DNA of 64,000 nucleotides from Zygaena filipendulae (Eukaryota > Arthropoda > Insecta > Lepidoptera > Zygaenidae): the NCBI GenBank assembly GCA_907165275.2, contig OU015677.1:6013001-6077000 (forward strand), written 5' to 3'. Shown piece after piece: positions 1 to 11,450 of the stretch. How positions within the stretch are numbered: the first letter of the stretch is position 1; each line of letters opens with the position of its first letter. Made by a program: the position numbers and the translations under genes. The notes below the pieces were generated by a model. The model ran no database searches, was not told where the DNA came from, and was given only the letters and a program-made list of their open reading frames with translations.

Positions 1-1189
1 CAGTCCTACACCCTTGTTAGGGGTGTCGCAATCGCACCCTTGTGCGTAGGGCGACGGGCGATGCCAGAGACGTAATAAAATAGACAGACAGTATCTACAA
101 GTTTTCCGCTGCCGTGCCGGTAAGCGGTACAGAGGCTTTAAGGTTTGTTTTTTTTTTGATTAGGTAGAAAAAACGTGTCCAATGTACAAGACGTGTCCAA
201 TGTAAAATTTAGTCATGGTATTATATAATATTATTTCTCCTGATTTAAACGGTCACTGCTTTAGCATCGTGCTACGGGTGCAGAACTGCAGACAGCCAAT
301 TTTTTTTCAACCGGCCGTGTCTATTTTCGCGTAGGTCTGTGACGAGCCGTGACACTCACCCTCGCGCGAGATTTCCTCTCGTTATATCGCGTGGTTTGGA
401 ATATAAACACAATGATTTTTGGCTCATTGTTTTTGGGGTTGCCACTGTGTATGTAAGTACTTGGTCTACGCCTTAAGTGAATGTTAATTTATTATGATAC
501 AGTAAGCGTAAGCTCTGTCTGCTTGTCTGTAGATTTATGGAGCGAAAACAATTTTATGTTTATAAACTGGTCGGATGGAAATGGCTTTGGAAGTTAATAA
601 ACATTTATAATTATCTACAAAGTTCAGCGAAAAAAAACAACGAACAACTAAAGAAAAGCATAAAGATTCGTTATCTCCGTAACTTATCTTACGTCTTTGC
701 CGATATTGGTTCTGGAAGGGAAAAAAGGACACTAAACTAAAAGGCGACAATATGTCACAGGCCGCTCACAAAGGTGGCTATTAACGTCAAAATATTTTCA
801 AAATAAGAACTCGCCACGCCGGGGGCGTCCCAGCCATCGCTTTGCTGGCACCGCTGCGTTCAGAAATTCGAATCTTTAAGTTCCTTTATATTATTATGCA
901 CTGGCCGGTTTAGCTATTTTGCGCGACGATCGGCTGTTTTTTTTTTGCAATTCTCAGTTGGATACTTTTCTTGCATGCTCTTTATAAAATGCCGCGAAAA
1001 GGTTTCTACTATTAATTGGATTGAGTAGGTTTATGGACAGGTGGACAAATGTAAACTTGTTATAGTTATTTTGACAAAATAAATCGTGATTTCAAATTTT
1101 TTACAATGGTTTTTTACAGTAAAGTGTAACTGATATTATATCTATTAATAGATTTTTTTTAAAGATTTATCCTTACATAAATCATAAAA
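1..1189. other. No gene recognised
   Basis: I see no gene here. Short open frames around 535-750 exist on both strands, but they have AT-rich, uncoding-like composition and no recognisable motif. Confidence 0.6.
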
Positions 1190-1373
1190 CCAAATCCTCC
1201 GCCGCGTCTGTCTGTCTGTAGAAATAAACTGGAAAAACTACAAGAACGGATTTTCATGTGGTTTTCACCAATAGATAGAGTGATTCAAGAGGTAGGTTTA
1301 TACGTTCAGTTTATCCTGGAGTTCCCGCGGGCACTCCGACATTATCGCGGGTGAAACCGCGGGGGACAGCTAG
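1190..1373 (+). mobile_element. Helitron-like non-autonomous repeat, variant subfamily
   Basis: The left part reads CCTCCGCCGCGTCTGTCTG. The right end is the CGCGGGTGAAACCGCGGG hairpin followed by GACAGCTAG. The same subfamily recurs at 51472-51655 (plus) and 58875-58975 (minus). A 3' hairpin followed by CTAG is the Helitron-type terminus. The class assignment is inferred from these ends. Confidence 0.6.
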
Positions 1374-1379
1374 CTAGGT

Positions 1380-2230
1380 ATTAATAAGAAAATGCTGACC
1401 TATTTGTTAAATATCTATCATAATAAGCACTTATCAACATATCTATCTAATAGTAATACACAACGATTGAAAATAATGATAAATATCTACCTATCTAATA
1501 TTAATTCACCCTAGTCCCAAAAATTTTGTAAACTTTAATAGATACAGTTTAAAATATAAAAAAGGAACAATTCGACGTCCATATAATAGCAAAATACGAA
1601 TATAATAGCTTATTTAAAATACCTACTCGTACATTGACATAACAATAAACGACTCCAGCGTAAACGATATCAATCTACATGATTTCTATTCACAAACAAT
1701 AGATTGTGTTTACATAATAAATACATCTGGCAACACAAACTAAAATTATGTAGGTAACTAAGTATAATATTATCCACTGAACCGAAAAAATTTAAACTAT
1801 TAAAAAATGTAACCGGATGTTATAAAGTAGCATTATAGGCCGATTATACGGAGAGAGAAAAAAAAAACTTTCGTACTTCCGCTCCCTAAAACAACTATGT
1901 GACACGAATAGAAATGGAAGAATTAAGCGTCGCTCGAATTATCATTAAATGTCGATCGGATTGGCTGCAAAGCTTTAAAATCCGTGCTCTGTTTGTGCGC
2001 AATAAAAATACAAAAGATTTAAAACCCCTTTATCTGTGGTCGCAGGGAAGCGCGCCAAGTTGAATGTCAGCATGAGCATGACATTTCAACAAAATGGCGC
2101 AATCAATTCGAGTATTACGAATTTATAACACAAAGGGTATTAGAGGATACTTACTAAACCTACCACATCGTTGAATTAAGCCAAAGAATTAAAACAAATC
2201 CTTTTTTGCTATAGCTAAAGTTAAATTATA
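1380..2230. other. AT-rich sequence, nothing recognised
   Basis: No coding exon, RNA gene or bounded repeat was recognised in this stretch. Confidence 0.55.
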
Positions 2231-2235
2231 ATAAC

Positions 2236-2535
2236 ACTAGCAGTTTCAGCCGCGGAAATTTCAGAGATCCCGCAGAAATTCCGAAATACAATTATAAACC
2301 CTATGTCCTTTTGTGTAGGTAGGCAGTGGGTACCCCTGAAAACGTGTATGCTAAATTTCATGAGATTTCACCTCCGTTAATTTCGGAGTTTACTCGGGAA
2401 TTCCGAGAAAAAAGTACCCTATGTCCTTCTCTGTACCCCTGACAACATGTATGCGAAATTTCATGACGATCGATCGAGGAATTAAAGCGTGAAAGCGTTA
2501 CAAACAAACAAACTCGCTTTCGCATTAGTATAGGA
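2236..2535 (-). mobile_element. Two overlapping Helitron-like repeat fragments
   Basis: The block contains two successive copies of the CGCGG/GAATTCCG body and the CCCCTGA(A/C)AACGTGTATG box. It ends with the AAACAAACAAACTC segment. It is probably a copy inserted into, or recombined with, another copy of the same family. Confidence 0.55.
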
Positions 2536-2539
2536 ATAT

Positions 2540-3640
2540 GAGAACTGAAAAATTCCTGAAGTTAAAATTAAAATAGCATTCGGTCACACTCTGAGCGGCG
2601 CGCGCATAATTTTGATGAAACGAAACGTCACCTCGCGTGTGGTCCGGATTTGGCGCCCAATTTACACTGGCGTTGATATTAAAATTGCTGCGCGCAGCTA
2701 GGGTTGTCAGGCACTAATCGTAAGTTTGACTCTTTAGGTCTTTTACCGATTTAAGGTCCATTTATATCTACAGACATTGAGCGTGATATACACGTTGCGT
2801 CGCAGACAAAATAATATTCTCCAATTATTATTATTATTGTTAAAGCCCTGCCCTGTTTATTCCTTAATAAACTTACATACTTTGATATTAAATACAATTC
2901 GATAATTTAAAATGAATTTATATTTGAATTACAATACTTAATGAAGAATTAAAATTTAACAAAATATAAAGAATAATGTCATTATTCCATGCAAGTAATT
3001 ATGAGTTATTTATTATTTATTGTTATTTATTTATTTTATCATTTCCATTATTACTTTTTTCTATTTATTTAAGTATTTATTACTTATTTATTTCATCAGA
3101 GTAAGGGCCTCCTCCATTTTTCTCCACTTATAACAATTTTCCTTTTTTTTATTGTTAATTGTTATGTTTTTTCCCCATTTAATTTTAAATATTTAAAATT
3201 CTCCAATACAGTGCGTATTAACGTATTCATATCTATCGTAACCCGGTCGCGCAGACGCGGACAGACACTGGCCAGTATTCGCGGAAAGAATATTTTGTCT
3301 GCGCGGTTCATGTCTGTACGTGTCTATGGCTACATGCCGAGCAGTGTGAATAGAGCATCAGAACCGTGCAGACGTCTTTTGTAAATAAACGGTGTACGTT
3401 GGTTGGTTGGTTGGTTTTTTTCCACATTTTTTTCTTGACACGTGTCTGGCACGCTCAATGTCTAGATAAATGGAACCAAATAAGTGCGATACCTCACCCT
3501 CTCCCCGTCGCAATTAACGCGGGTGAATCCGCGAGGAATAGCTATAGTAGGTTATGATATAAAATTAAGAAATAATTTCCGGCTTTTTGGGCTAAATCTC
3601 CGGATTTAGATTGTACCTAGTTAGGTATTGTCAAAGTGAC
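2540..3640. other. AT-rich sequence with a 3' Helitron-like stub
   Basis: Most of this interval is AT-rich, with ATT-type simple repeats near 2829 and 3005-3100. Around 3500-3545 is a short right-end stub of the Helitron-like family (AACGCGGGTGAATCCGCG followed by ATAGCT). No gene is seen. Confidence 0.5.
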
Positions 3641-3897
3641 TTTTGGCAACAACTCTTCACAGTTGAACCTTAATAGGACGCTCTGTGGGAATTTGTACAG
3701 TAAAACGACAATCTCCCGATGAACGCCCAATTTCATCTTATTTCACTGTTTCCTCACACTGTTCATCACTAATGGATCACTATTATGCAAACTCCACCAC
3801 ATTCACACAATATTAATCACGATAAACTAATTTGCAAAACAAAGAAATAAAACTGACGTCTATCACTGCTAAAATCCCGCCAAAAGCCCTAGATGTC
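3641..3897 (-). repeat. Dispersed repeat paired with 24507-24716
   Basis: Read on the minus strand, this matches 24507-24716 closely. Shared blocks include GGGCTTTTGGCGGGATTTTA, a GTTTTATTT stretch, GTGAAATAAGATGAAAT and GGGCGTTCATCGGG, and both end with ACTGTGAAGAGTTG. The other copy lacks about 50 nt near the end. The family is unknown and there is no coding capacity. Confidence 0.7.
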
Positions 3898-3905
3898 AAT
3901 ATAAA

Positions 3906-6280
3906 TTGGTAACTACCTACAAGTTTAGTCGAAAGGGGGGCTCGGACCCGCGACCCCTCATTAAGAGGCAGGTATTTTTCTTCAAGGTTTTTGATTGCAA
4001 AAAGGATTATTTATTTTATTTTACTTTATATTACACATATACACATATTTTATTTTACAAACACCATTCTAACGCCTTTTTCGTTGTTTAAGTAGGTAGG
4101 TATACCCACTTTAATTACCTTGAACTTTCTCCATACCCTCCATTTAGATGGTGGTGGGTGGATGAGTCTACTCCGCATTTCCCATTTTAATACGACCATA
4201 GGAAAAAATATAAACGAAAGTTCCACTCGCAGTCCTTTTGAGTATAACCACAAGCGACATAAACAAATTAGCTTTACAAAACAACCGCAGACAATAATGT
4301 TTGACTGTTAAACCTTTTTTTTTTTAATTCCTGCCTGCAGGCAAAAGTCAACCTCATTGTGCGCAAACAACAATAAATACTCCTTTGTTGCGACTCATGG
4401 GATAACTGTTATTATTCTCTGGTTCAAGTGTGTATAACTGGAATATATCTGGCCGATTCTTGCTAGAGAGGTTATTTTTCAGAGAAATTGCTACCAAGTT
4501 GATAGTTTTCGATAGTTTAGGGGATTCCCCGGGTGTGAATTTGATTTCAACAAGGTAGAGCGACAGCTCTATTAGTTAATCTGACTGCAAAATAGGTGTC
4601 GCGGGTTCGATTCTTGTTTTAAAGTAAGCATTTAGGTATGTAAATGAACATTAGATTCAAATAGAATTTACTAAAAAATTTACAGTGTTTTTTTGGCAGG
4701 CTGTTATATCTATTTAATTCTTACCTTACCTGATATTTTAACTTACCTTTATTTTATTTTTCCTGGAATCTTCATAAATGTATAGTTACCAAAAGCAATA
4801 CCCTACTAAGTAAGCAAAATCTCCAAAAATATTGCTGAACATCGCAAATGGGAAAATATAATTTACAATCAATGTAAACTTGCAAAGTGCCTATTATGTG
4901 AGGAACGTTACTGCAAAGTATATCGAAAATTAATTCTTAGCTAGCACTGGGAAATCAACTTATCTAATCTTACCTACAGCTGCTACTACATTGGTTTTGT
5001 AACTTTAAATGCGTGATAGACAAACTTACTAAAAATCAAAACAATATTAAGTACCTACCTATTTACCAAAATAAGAGTAGGTAAGTAGTATGTACCATAT
5101 TTATTAAAAAAAACGAAAAACAAAAGAATACTTTAAAAAAATATTCAAAAATAGATTACATAACAATTATTGTCTCTGCTCCAGATCGCTTATCTGTTCC
5201 CGCCTAATAGCCTATTGTCTTCGCCGAGGAATCCTCCTGCTCTAAGTTTTTGTTGCGACGAAAAATCCAGGATGGGACTTTAATTGCGGCAATTTTTATG
5301 GTGTCACTAGAACGTGGTATTGCTCTTAGACGGCACTTTGATTTTTAAACCATTTGGGTTTATCTAATCTGAGATAATTATAAAAATATAATTAGTTAAC
5401 CACTAAAAAAACTGTTGTTATCGGACAAAATATAACGGTGACTTTTTAACTGGATTAGATGAAATTTAGCTTAGGGATAGACATGGAATTAATATTCATT
5501 TAGAACCGTATTCAGCGCACGCATGCACGCATCTTATTTTTATTATTAAGTTTAAAGAGCTTACTAAGTATAGGTACCTACCAACGTCTTTCGTAATTTC
5601 ATGCCGTTCCACACACTCGTGCAAGGATTTGTCCTTCAATTTCAAACTCAATTATGAAATTATTCAATTTAGAGAACTAATAGCTTTTATAGAGTTAAGA
5701 AAAAATTACCTACTTTGTTTTCTCAGTGACACTTAAAAGCGATCGTGGCTTCGTACCCGCTTTCGGACTAAACTTATAATAATAAATATTAACAGGATTT
5801 CGGAGAAAATCGTATCAGACGTAGTTAGGTAGGTAGGTAGGTAAGTACACACACATTCACGCAAACCTCTAACCCGGAGCGCAAACCAAATCCTTTCCGA
5901 CAAAAAAGAAATTTATACTTTTTAATTATCAAACGAGAAAACCCCTACATAAATTGAGCAACTTACCTGCATGCACACCTACCATACACTCTCAAAGCAC
6001 TACAACTTCACCTGTGCGCTAAGGACACACATATAACACTAGTATAGCTGTGTCCCTTTCCCTCAGTAACATTTGCCTCACTGTCGTATTAAGTACTGGC
6101 CGATAAAAAATATAGGCAAAGAAAAAAAAAGGTAGGCAAGCGTTTTGTTTTTAAAAGGGGGACCAATGAAAAATCGCGGTCGATACGCGTAATGCCCTAC
6201 CGAATTTTGAAATCGGAAACCTTCTGGGACTACGAACGGTGTGGAGACTTCATCGAACTCAAGTTGTTTTTTCTTACACT
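3906..6280. other. Non-coding interval with tRNA-like SINE scraps
   Basis: Two B-box-like fragments are visible: GGGTCCGAGCC on the minus strand near 3940 and CGGGTTCGATTC near 4605. Neither has a full cloverleaf. A (TAGG)n tract lies near 5825-5845. No gene is recognised. Confidence 0.45.
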
Positions 6281-6284
6281 ACAC

Positions 6285-6484
6285 CAGCCCAGCGACTATC
6301 CCTTGAAGTTACTATGGATTTATGGGCGAACTTCTTTACCAACTTTGGAATACTTAACCAAATCCCTATGACCGCGTCATACATTGTATTGGTATCTAAG
6401 GTTGACACAAAATGCTTTCATAGATCGGTTCAGCGATTAGTATGAAAGTGCCGACTCTTAAAACGTTGTGATTATTTGCTCAGT
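6285..6484 (+). repeat. Dispersed repeat paired with 57239-57445
   Basis: A block beginning CCAGCCCAGCGAC and ending TTTGCTCAGTG recurs at 57239-57445, with many long identical stretches such as CCAACTTTGGAATAC and TCATAGATCGGTTCAGCGAT. Both copies are in the same orientation. No open frame is conserved between them, so it is treated as a non-coding repeat. Confidence 0.75.
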
Positions 6485-6492
6485 GAACTACA

Positions 6493-6692
6493 CTAACTGT
6501 GCCCCGTACTTTCACCTGCGATAATTTCGGAGTTCCCGCGGTAATTCCGGGATAAAAGTATGTCTTTGTCCCTATGTCTTTTTCTGTATTCCTGACAACG
6601 TATATGCAAAATTTTATGATGATGCGTCGAGCCGTTGAGGCGTGAAAGCGTAACAGACAAACTCACTTTCGCATTTATAATATTAGTAAGGA
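6493..6692 (-). mobile_element. Helitron-like repeat copy
   Basis: The copy runs from CTGTGCCCCG through GGAGTTCCCGCG and a TCGAGCCGTTGAGGCGTG box to ATTTATAATATTAGTAAGG. It is a nearly full copy in reverse orientation. The hairpin end is damaged. Confidence 0.65.
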
Positions 6693-6699
6693 TTATTGC

Positions 6700-7236
6700 A
6701 TTTTTATTCTCTTCAAGTAGAGTAGGTAGGTAAATAACGAACATGCACTGACGTCTGACCACCATTGAAAAATATTATATATTTTTCTCATAACTTCTTA
6801 TTCAATAAATGTTGCAAAGCTTGCAAAGTAACTATAAATCCGATTTGGGTACTAAAGTTTTATTATCTACCTACATAATATGTTTGCTTGCTACTATAAC
6901 TATATTTGTAAAATCCTATTTTGAATTAATTTTAAAAAACTTCGAGTTAAGTTTATATAGTCTCAAGTTTTTGTGTAAATACAACCAACATTTTTCTCGT
7001 AAGTACTTTACTTTCGAAATGTTATAAAAATAACAACCACTGCACTCCATTCGCGAACCGTAGATTATCGTCCTCCGAAAACTGTTTCAAAATAAGAACA
7101 AGAGCATTCCGAATTCAAATCTCGCGCCGCCGCGTATAAATTTGTACGACGTTGTTTAGTTTTTTTTTTTTAAGAATATAAGGCAACGGAGACGCTTAAT
7201 TCAACGCGGCAACGCGCGATAAAGTGTTTACCGACT
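6700..7236. other. AT-rich flank of the Tc1 element
   Basis: No gene or bounded repeat is recognised between the Helitron-like copy and the Tc1 insertion. Confidence 0.5.
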
Positions 7237-7238
7237 TA

Positions 7239-7265
7239 CACACATCAAAAGTGTCTAGGGATCAA
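7239..7265 (+). repeat. Tc1-like element left terminal inverted repeat
   Basis: A 27-bp TIR directly follows the TA target site and matches the reverse complement of 8769-8795. Confidence 0.92.
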
Positions 7266-7507
7266 CATATATTTTTGCAATAACTTTTCTCCTGATTGAT
7301 ATTAATTAAAATTTTCTTTAAGGATTCATCAAATAAAGTGTTTTCGTTTGTCACAGTAACGATAAACCAAGTCACCTTTGCATTAATAAAGAAATTTGCC
7401 ATTTTCCTAATAAAGGGATTTTTGACATTTGAACCACTAACATTAAAGTTCGAAAAAAAGACTGAAATAACAGTTTTCTTTAAAATTTTATTGGGTAACT
7501 TAAACAA

Positions 7508-8533
7508 TTAATAATCCGTGTTTCTACCGCGAACACTAACAACACAAGAACATCGGTTTGGCATACTCAAAATGAGTTCATCCAAATCACGCTGTGGAAT
7601 GGCCGCCCATGTTCGTTGCAACAACAAAAAAAGGTCTTCTTGCGACTGGATACCCTCCATATTCGGCAGAGCTCTTCTCTGTAGCATATCCCATGCATGC
7701 TCAATCGGGTTCAAGTCTGGCGACTGAGCAGGCCAGGGCAGGACATTGATGTTAGCTGCGGCGAGAGTCTGTCTTACAACTCTTGCGGTGTGCGGTCGTG
7801 CATTATCATGCATTAACTGAAATAAGGGACCGATTTGCCTTTGTAGAGGAACGATGACGTCTGATGCAATCGTCTCAGCATAAATTTGAGCGTTGAGGTT
7901 GCCTCTGATCCAAATCAACTCAGTTCTTCCGCCGATCCAAATACCCGCACATACCATGATGGTTCCACCACTATAAGGATGGACTTCCTGGCAGGATTTT
8001 AATCGCTGTTGGCGTCCAGGGGTTTTCCAGTGTCGTATACGTCTTGTATCCGGTCTCATACCAAAACGAGACTCATCAGAAAAGCACACGAAACGCCATT
8101 GTTCTTCTGCCCAATTTCTGTGTTCAAGAGCCCATTGATATCGAATCCTACGATTGTGCATTGCTATAGGTGGTACCCGTAGCGGTCTTCGGGAATGAAG
8201 GTTCACTTCATGCAAGCGGTTTCTGACTGTTTGGTCGCTAATTAAGTTCCCTGAAGAGTGATGAAGCCTCACGGCTAACATCATGGCGGTTATTGTTGGA
8301 GCTCTTCGAGTTAAGATTTGAATGTATCGGTCTTGTCTCCGTGTGGTGCAGCGATACCGTCCTCTATGGCGCTCAGCCACGGTACCAGTGCTTCGGTAAC
8401 GTGTCCAAAGTCGACTGATAACACTCTGACTTGTATTCAGAGCTAAAGCCACAGTACGTTGCCGGGAACCAGCTTCTATCATTCCCACGGCTCTGAGCAT
8501 TTCTTCCCTGCTTAAATGACGTCGCCGCTCCAT
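7508..8533 (-). CDS. Tc1-like transposase (DD34E), intact
   Basis: This gene encodes the cut-and-paste transposase of the surrounding element. The start was set at 8533 (MERRRHLSREEM), giving 341 aa, the usual Tc1 length. An upstream in-frame Met at 8635 would add 34 residues unlike the family. Residues about 1-120 form the paired helix-turn-helix DNA-binding region (LNTSQSVISRLW is a recognition helix). The catalytic triad is visible: D153 in CFSDESRFG, D243 in MHDNARPH and E278 in SPDLNPIEHAW, with 34 residues between the second D and the E. There is no frameshift or stop. It is the only gene in the element, and its expression probably depends on the flanking TIR sequence. It is not a host gene. 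Confidence 0.95.
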   Translation of the reverse strand: MERRRHLSREEMLRAVGMIEAGSRQRTVALALNTSQSVISRLWTRYRSTGTVAERHRGRYRCTTRRQDRYIQILTRRAPTITAMMLAVRLHHSSGNLISDQTVRNRLHEVNLHSRRPLRVPPIAMHNRRIRYQWALEHRNWAEEQWRFVCFSDESRFGMRPDTRRIRHWKTPGRQQRLKSCQEVHPYSGGTIMVCAGIWIGGRTELIWIRGNLNAQIYAETIASDVIVPLQRQIGPLFQLMHDNARPHTARVVRQTLAAANINVLPWPAQSPDLNPIEHAWDMLQRRALPNMEGIQSQEDLFLLLQRTWAAIPQRDLDELILSMPNRCSCVVSVRGRNTDY

Positions 8534-8768
8534 AATAACGTTGGTTTTAATCAGTAGTAGGGAAACAGTAGCACTAATAATGTCTTCAATGCATTGTATG
8601 TTTTTATAGGGAAAATATTGACAGCTGATTTTCATCTTTTACTTGAATTTGATTGACAGTTCCTGATTCAAATTATGTAATGCACCAAAAAGGATCCATA
8701 TAAATTTAGAAAATCATAAATTTATTACAAAGCCACATCTCAATCTCAAGAAATCCGCATAAAAATGC

Positions 8769-8795
8769 TTGATCCCTAGACACTTTTGATGTGTG
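8769..8795 (-). repeat. Tc1-like element right terminal inverted repeat
   Basis: This is the reverse complement of the left TIR. It is followed by the duplicated TA at 8796-8797. Confidence 0.92.
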
Positions 8796-8799
8796 TATT

Positions 8800-9660
8800 T
8801 GCGGCCATGTTAACTTATTGAGTTTTATTTTACTTTTATACGGAGATAAAATATGGAAATGATTTTTTTTTAATAATTCAACCGCAGGTCTCCGGTGATT
8901 ATTTGTATCGCCTGTCGATTTTTTTATGTTTATGAATTGAGATTTAAAAAATATCTAAGTGAAACACACAAATTAATTCAACGCTAGATGCATGTTGTGA
9001 ATAATAATACTTAAATATTGTTACATTTGTATATAAAAAGCTCTGGAATCATCGATAAGAAAACCTTTTTAAACGTTGACATTGGCAAAATCTCGCCAAA
9101 ACGGTGGAGCCAATCTAAAAATTTGAAATTGGAAGTTTCCTTCACAAGAATCAAATTATTTATAAAAAAAAAAAACTCCGAAATTACCGCGGGTGAAATC
9201 GTCAGGAACAGCTAAGTACATTAGTACATAATATAACAAATCTTTCCTCTGAATTATAATATTAGTTTGGTAGATGTAGAGTGGAATTTAGCCTCACTCC
9301 TTGATCGTCTTAACTACAAAATGCTATTTCACGTGGATTTCACAGCTAATTTTAACCGAAATAACAGAACACAAGCTATCTTAAACATTATTTAATAAAA
9401 AAAAACTCAATCTCTTAACCTAAAATAAAATGAAATGTTAAAAAAATGTTGTAGACAATCGAATAAATCAACACAAGCATGAATAAAAAACTGTATGAAG
9501 TATTTTAGAAAATAATTATACACGCCGCTTGGGTGTTTGAATCTTGATGGTTTGTTTTTTTTGGATGACTTTTTTCCGAAGATCCCACGATAAGGCTGTC
9601 GAAGGAACAAGTTTAAGCTGTTAGAGGGTTCCGTAGAGATAAATCTAGGAGCTTTGTTAA
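8800..9660. other. Non-coding interval with a Helitron-like right end
   Basis: At 9175-9215 a plus-strand Helitron-like right end (AATTACCGCGGGTGAAATCG then CAGCTAAG) is recognisable. Its body, about 9035-9175, is degenerate. Nothing else is recognised. Confidence 0.5.
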
Positions 9661-9671
9661 ATAGACAATAG

Positions 9672-10345
9672 GTGGTACTGTCCTGGGCGGAGCGCGCACG
9701 TGCTGCTACTACCTCTAAGTGCTGGGTGCCTGGTAGTCATGAGTCCTCGTACATGAGCGAGGAGGTGTACTGTCCCGAGCGGAGCGCGCACGTGCTGCTA
9801 CCACCTCTGAGTGCTGGCCGCCTGGCAGTCATGAGTCCTGGTACATGAGCGGGGAGGTGGTACTGTCCCGGGCGGAGCGCGCACGTGCTGCTACCACCTC
9901 TCAGTGCTGGCCGCCTGGTAGTCATGAGTCCTGGTACATGAGCGGGGAGGTGGTACTGTCCCGGGCGGAGCGCGCGCACGTGCTGCTACCACCTCTGAGT
10001 GCTGGCCGCCTGGTAGTCATGAGTTCTGGTACATAAGCGAGGAGGTGGTACAGTCCCGGGCGGAGCGCGCACGTGCTGCTACTACCTCTGAGTGCTGGGA
10101 GCCTGGTAGTCATGAGTCCTGGTACATAAGCGAGGAGGTGGTACTGTCCCGGGCGGAGCGCGCACGTGCTGCTACTACCTCTGAGTGCTGGGAGCCTGGT
10201 AGTCATGAGTCCTGGTACATGAGCGAGGAGGTGGTACTGTCCCGGGCGGAGCGCGCACGTGCTGCTACTACCTCTGAGTGCTGGGAGCCTGGTAGTCATG
10301 AGTCCTGGTACATAAGCGAGGAGGTGGTACTGTCCCGGCCAGGCC
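9672..10345 (+). repeat. 93-bp GC-rich minisatellite, about seven units
   Basis: The landmark GTAC(T/A)GTCC recurs at 9675, 9767, 9860, 9953, 10048, 10141, 10234 and 10327. Spacings are 92, 93, 93, 95, 93, 93 and 93. Because 93 is divisible by three, long frames stay open on both strands (for example 10045-10467 plus and 9922-10362 minus), but they simply repeat a 31-residue unit. The array is much more GC-rich than its surroundings. No splice sites or known protein motif support a gene. Confidence 0.92.
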
Positions 10346-11268
10346 GTTACTACGGTACCCAATTAAAACTAACAATGAATAAATACATTGCACTACGTGT
10401 TGGCTGGTCCATTTGTCCGTGGGCCTGTATGCGAGCTCTCTTGAAATGGAATTATCACATTGGTTAACAGAAATGGACATATACAGCGTGTTCAAATAGT
10501 TTTCTGTTCACTCTTCTTGTTCTATAGGTAGTCCCGACGTTGTCTCAATAAGAAAATTTAAAGATGGATATCAAAGTTCCACTAAAACTAGTTGTGACAA
10601 AATATTTTTAGAATTAATTTAGGACTCAACCTACGTAACCTACCTACTTCTTAAGTTTAATTAAAATCCATTTAGCAGTTTTATCATAAGTGGGTTCAAA
10701 TAAACGGATAAATAGATAAACTTTTTCCCCTTCATTTTGCCAATTATAATTTTTAAGGTAGGTAGGTATAGATACAGACACTACACTTTTTTTTTGTTCA
10801 GATCAATAACTTATTTTCTAACACCATGTACATAAACAAAAGCAATAAGCAACAAACGACGCCGCCCATACACTTCAATAACCCTAGAAAAAAGCACATT
10901 ATCCACCCATCCCTCTCTTGCAGACGCTAATAGCTCGAACTCTCTCCCTCTAACTAACCTAAAATGGTCGGCGGCCACAAAATTAATAACATATATATCA
11001 CCAATTTACAAAGATCCGTCGTAGTCGAGAAATTTTTAAATCACAAAGGGTCAACTTACGTTGGTTGTGATTCCAAACTTTCTAGCTCCATCGCATATAA
11101 TTCACTTCGCTGGGGATAAAATTAATAATTATCTCACGATGGGAGCCATTTTGGCCTTTTTTGGGCAGGTCTTGTCAAAATAGAAGCATAATGGCCATGA
11201 GTTCTAATAGTTGCGGGACGAAAACTTTAAGGTTTATATTTCAATGTCGCATAAATAAAGATATCTTT
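10346..11268. other. No gene recognised
   Basis: No recognisable exon or bounded repeat was found between the minisatellite and the next Helitron-like copy. Confidence 0.5.
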
Positions 11269-11450
11269 AATCCTTACTGTAGGTACCTAGGTATTATAAA
11301 TGCGAAAGTGAGTTTGTTTTTTTGTTTGTTACGCTTTCACACCTTAACGGCTCAACCGGTCATCATGAAATTTTGTGCACACGTTGTCAGGGGTACAGAG
11401 AAGGACATAGGGTAGGTATTTTTTATCCCGAAATATCTAAGTTGAACCTT
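11269..11450 (+). mobile_element. Helitron-like repeat, right-truncated
   Basis: The copy starts TCCTTACTGTAGG with ATTATAAATGCGAAAGTG following. It continues through TCATCATGAAATTTTGTGC and GGACATAGGGTA, then stops before the CCGCGG hairpin. Confidence 0.65.

Larger units (their letters stand above)
7239..8795 (-). mobile_element. Complete Tc1-like (Tc1/mariner) DNA transposon
   Basis: A 1557-bp element is bounded by 27-bp inverted repeats beginning CACACATCAAAAGTGTCTAG, at 7239-7265 and 8769-8795. It is flanked by the TA dinucleotide duplication (7237-7238 and 8796-8797) expected for the superfamily. It encloses one uninterrupted transposase on the minus strand. The TIRs look identical and the frame is open, so this is a young and possibly functional copy. 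It moves by cut-and-paste into TA sites. Confidence 0.95.

Noticed and set aside
4555..4640. Possible tRNA gene (GGTTCGATTC B box)
   Set aside because: No A box at the right distance and no cloverleaf or acceptor pairing; more likely an old SINE fragment.
9845..10467. Plus and minus open frames of 63-146 aa
   Set aside because: They arise from the 93-bp array whose period is divisible by three; no splice sites, domain or start context supports a protein.
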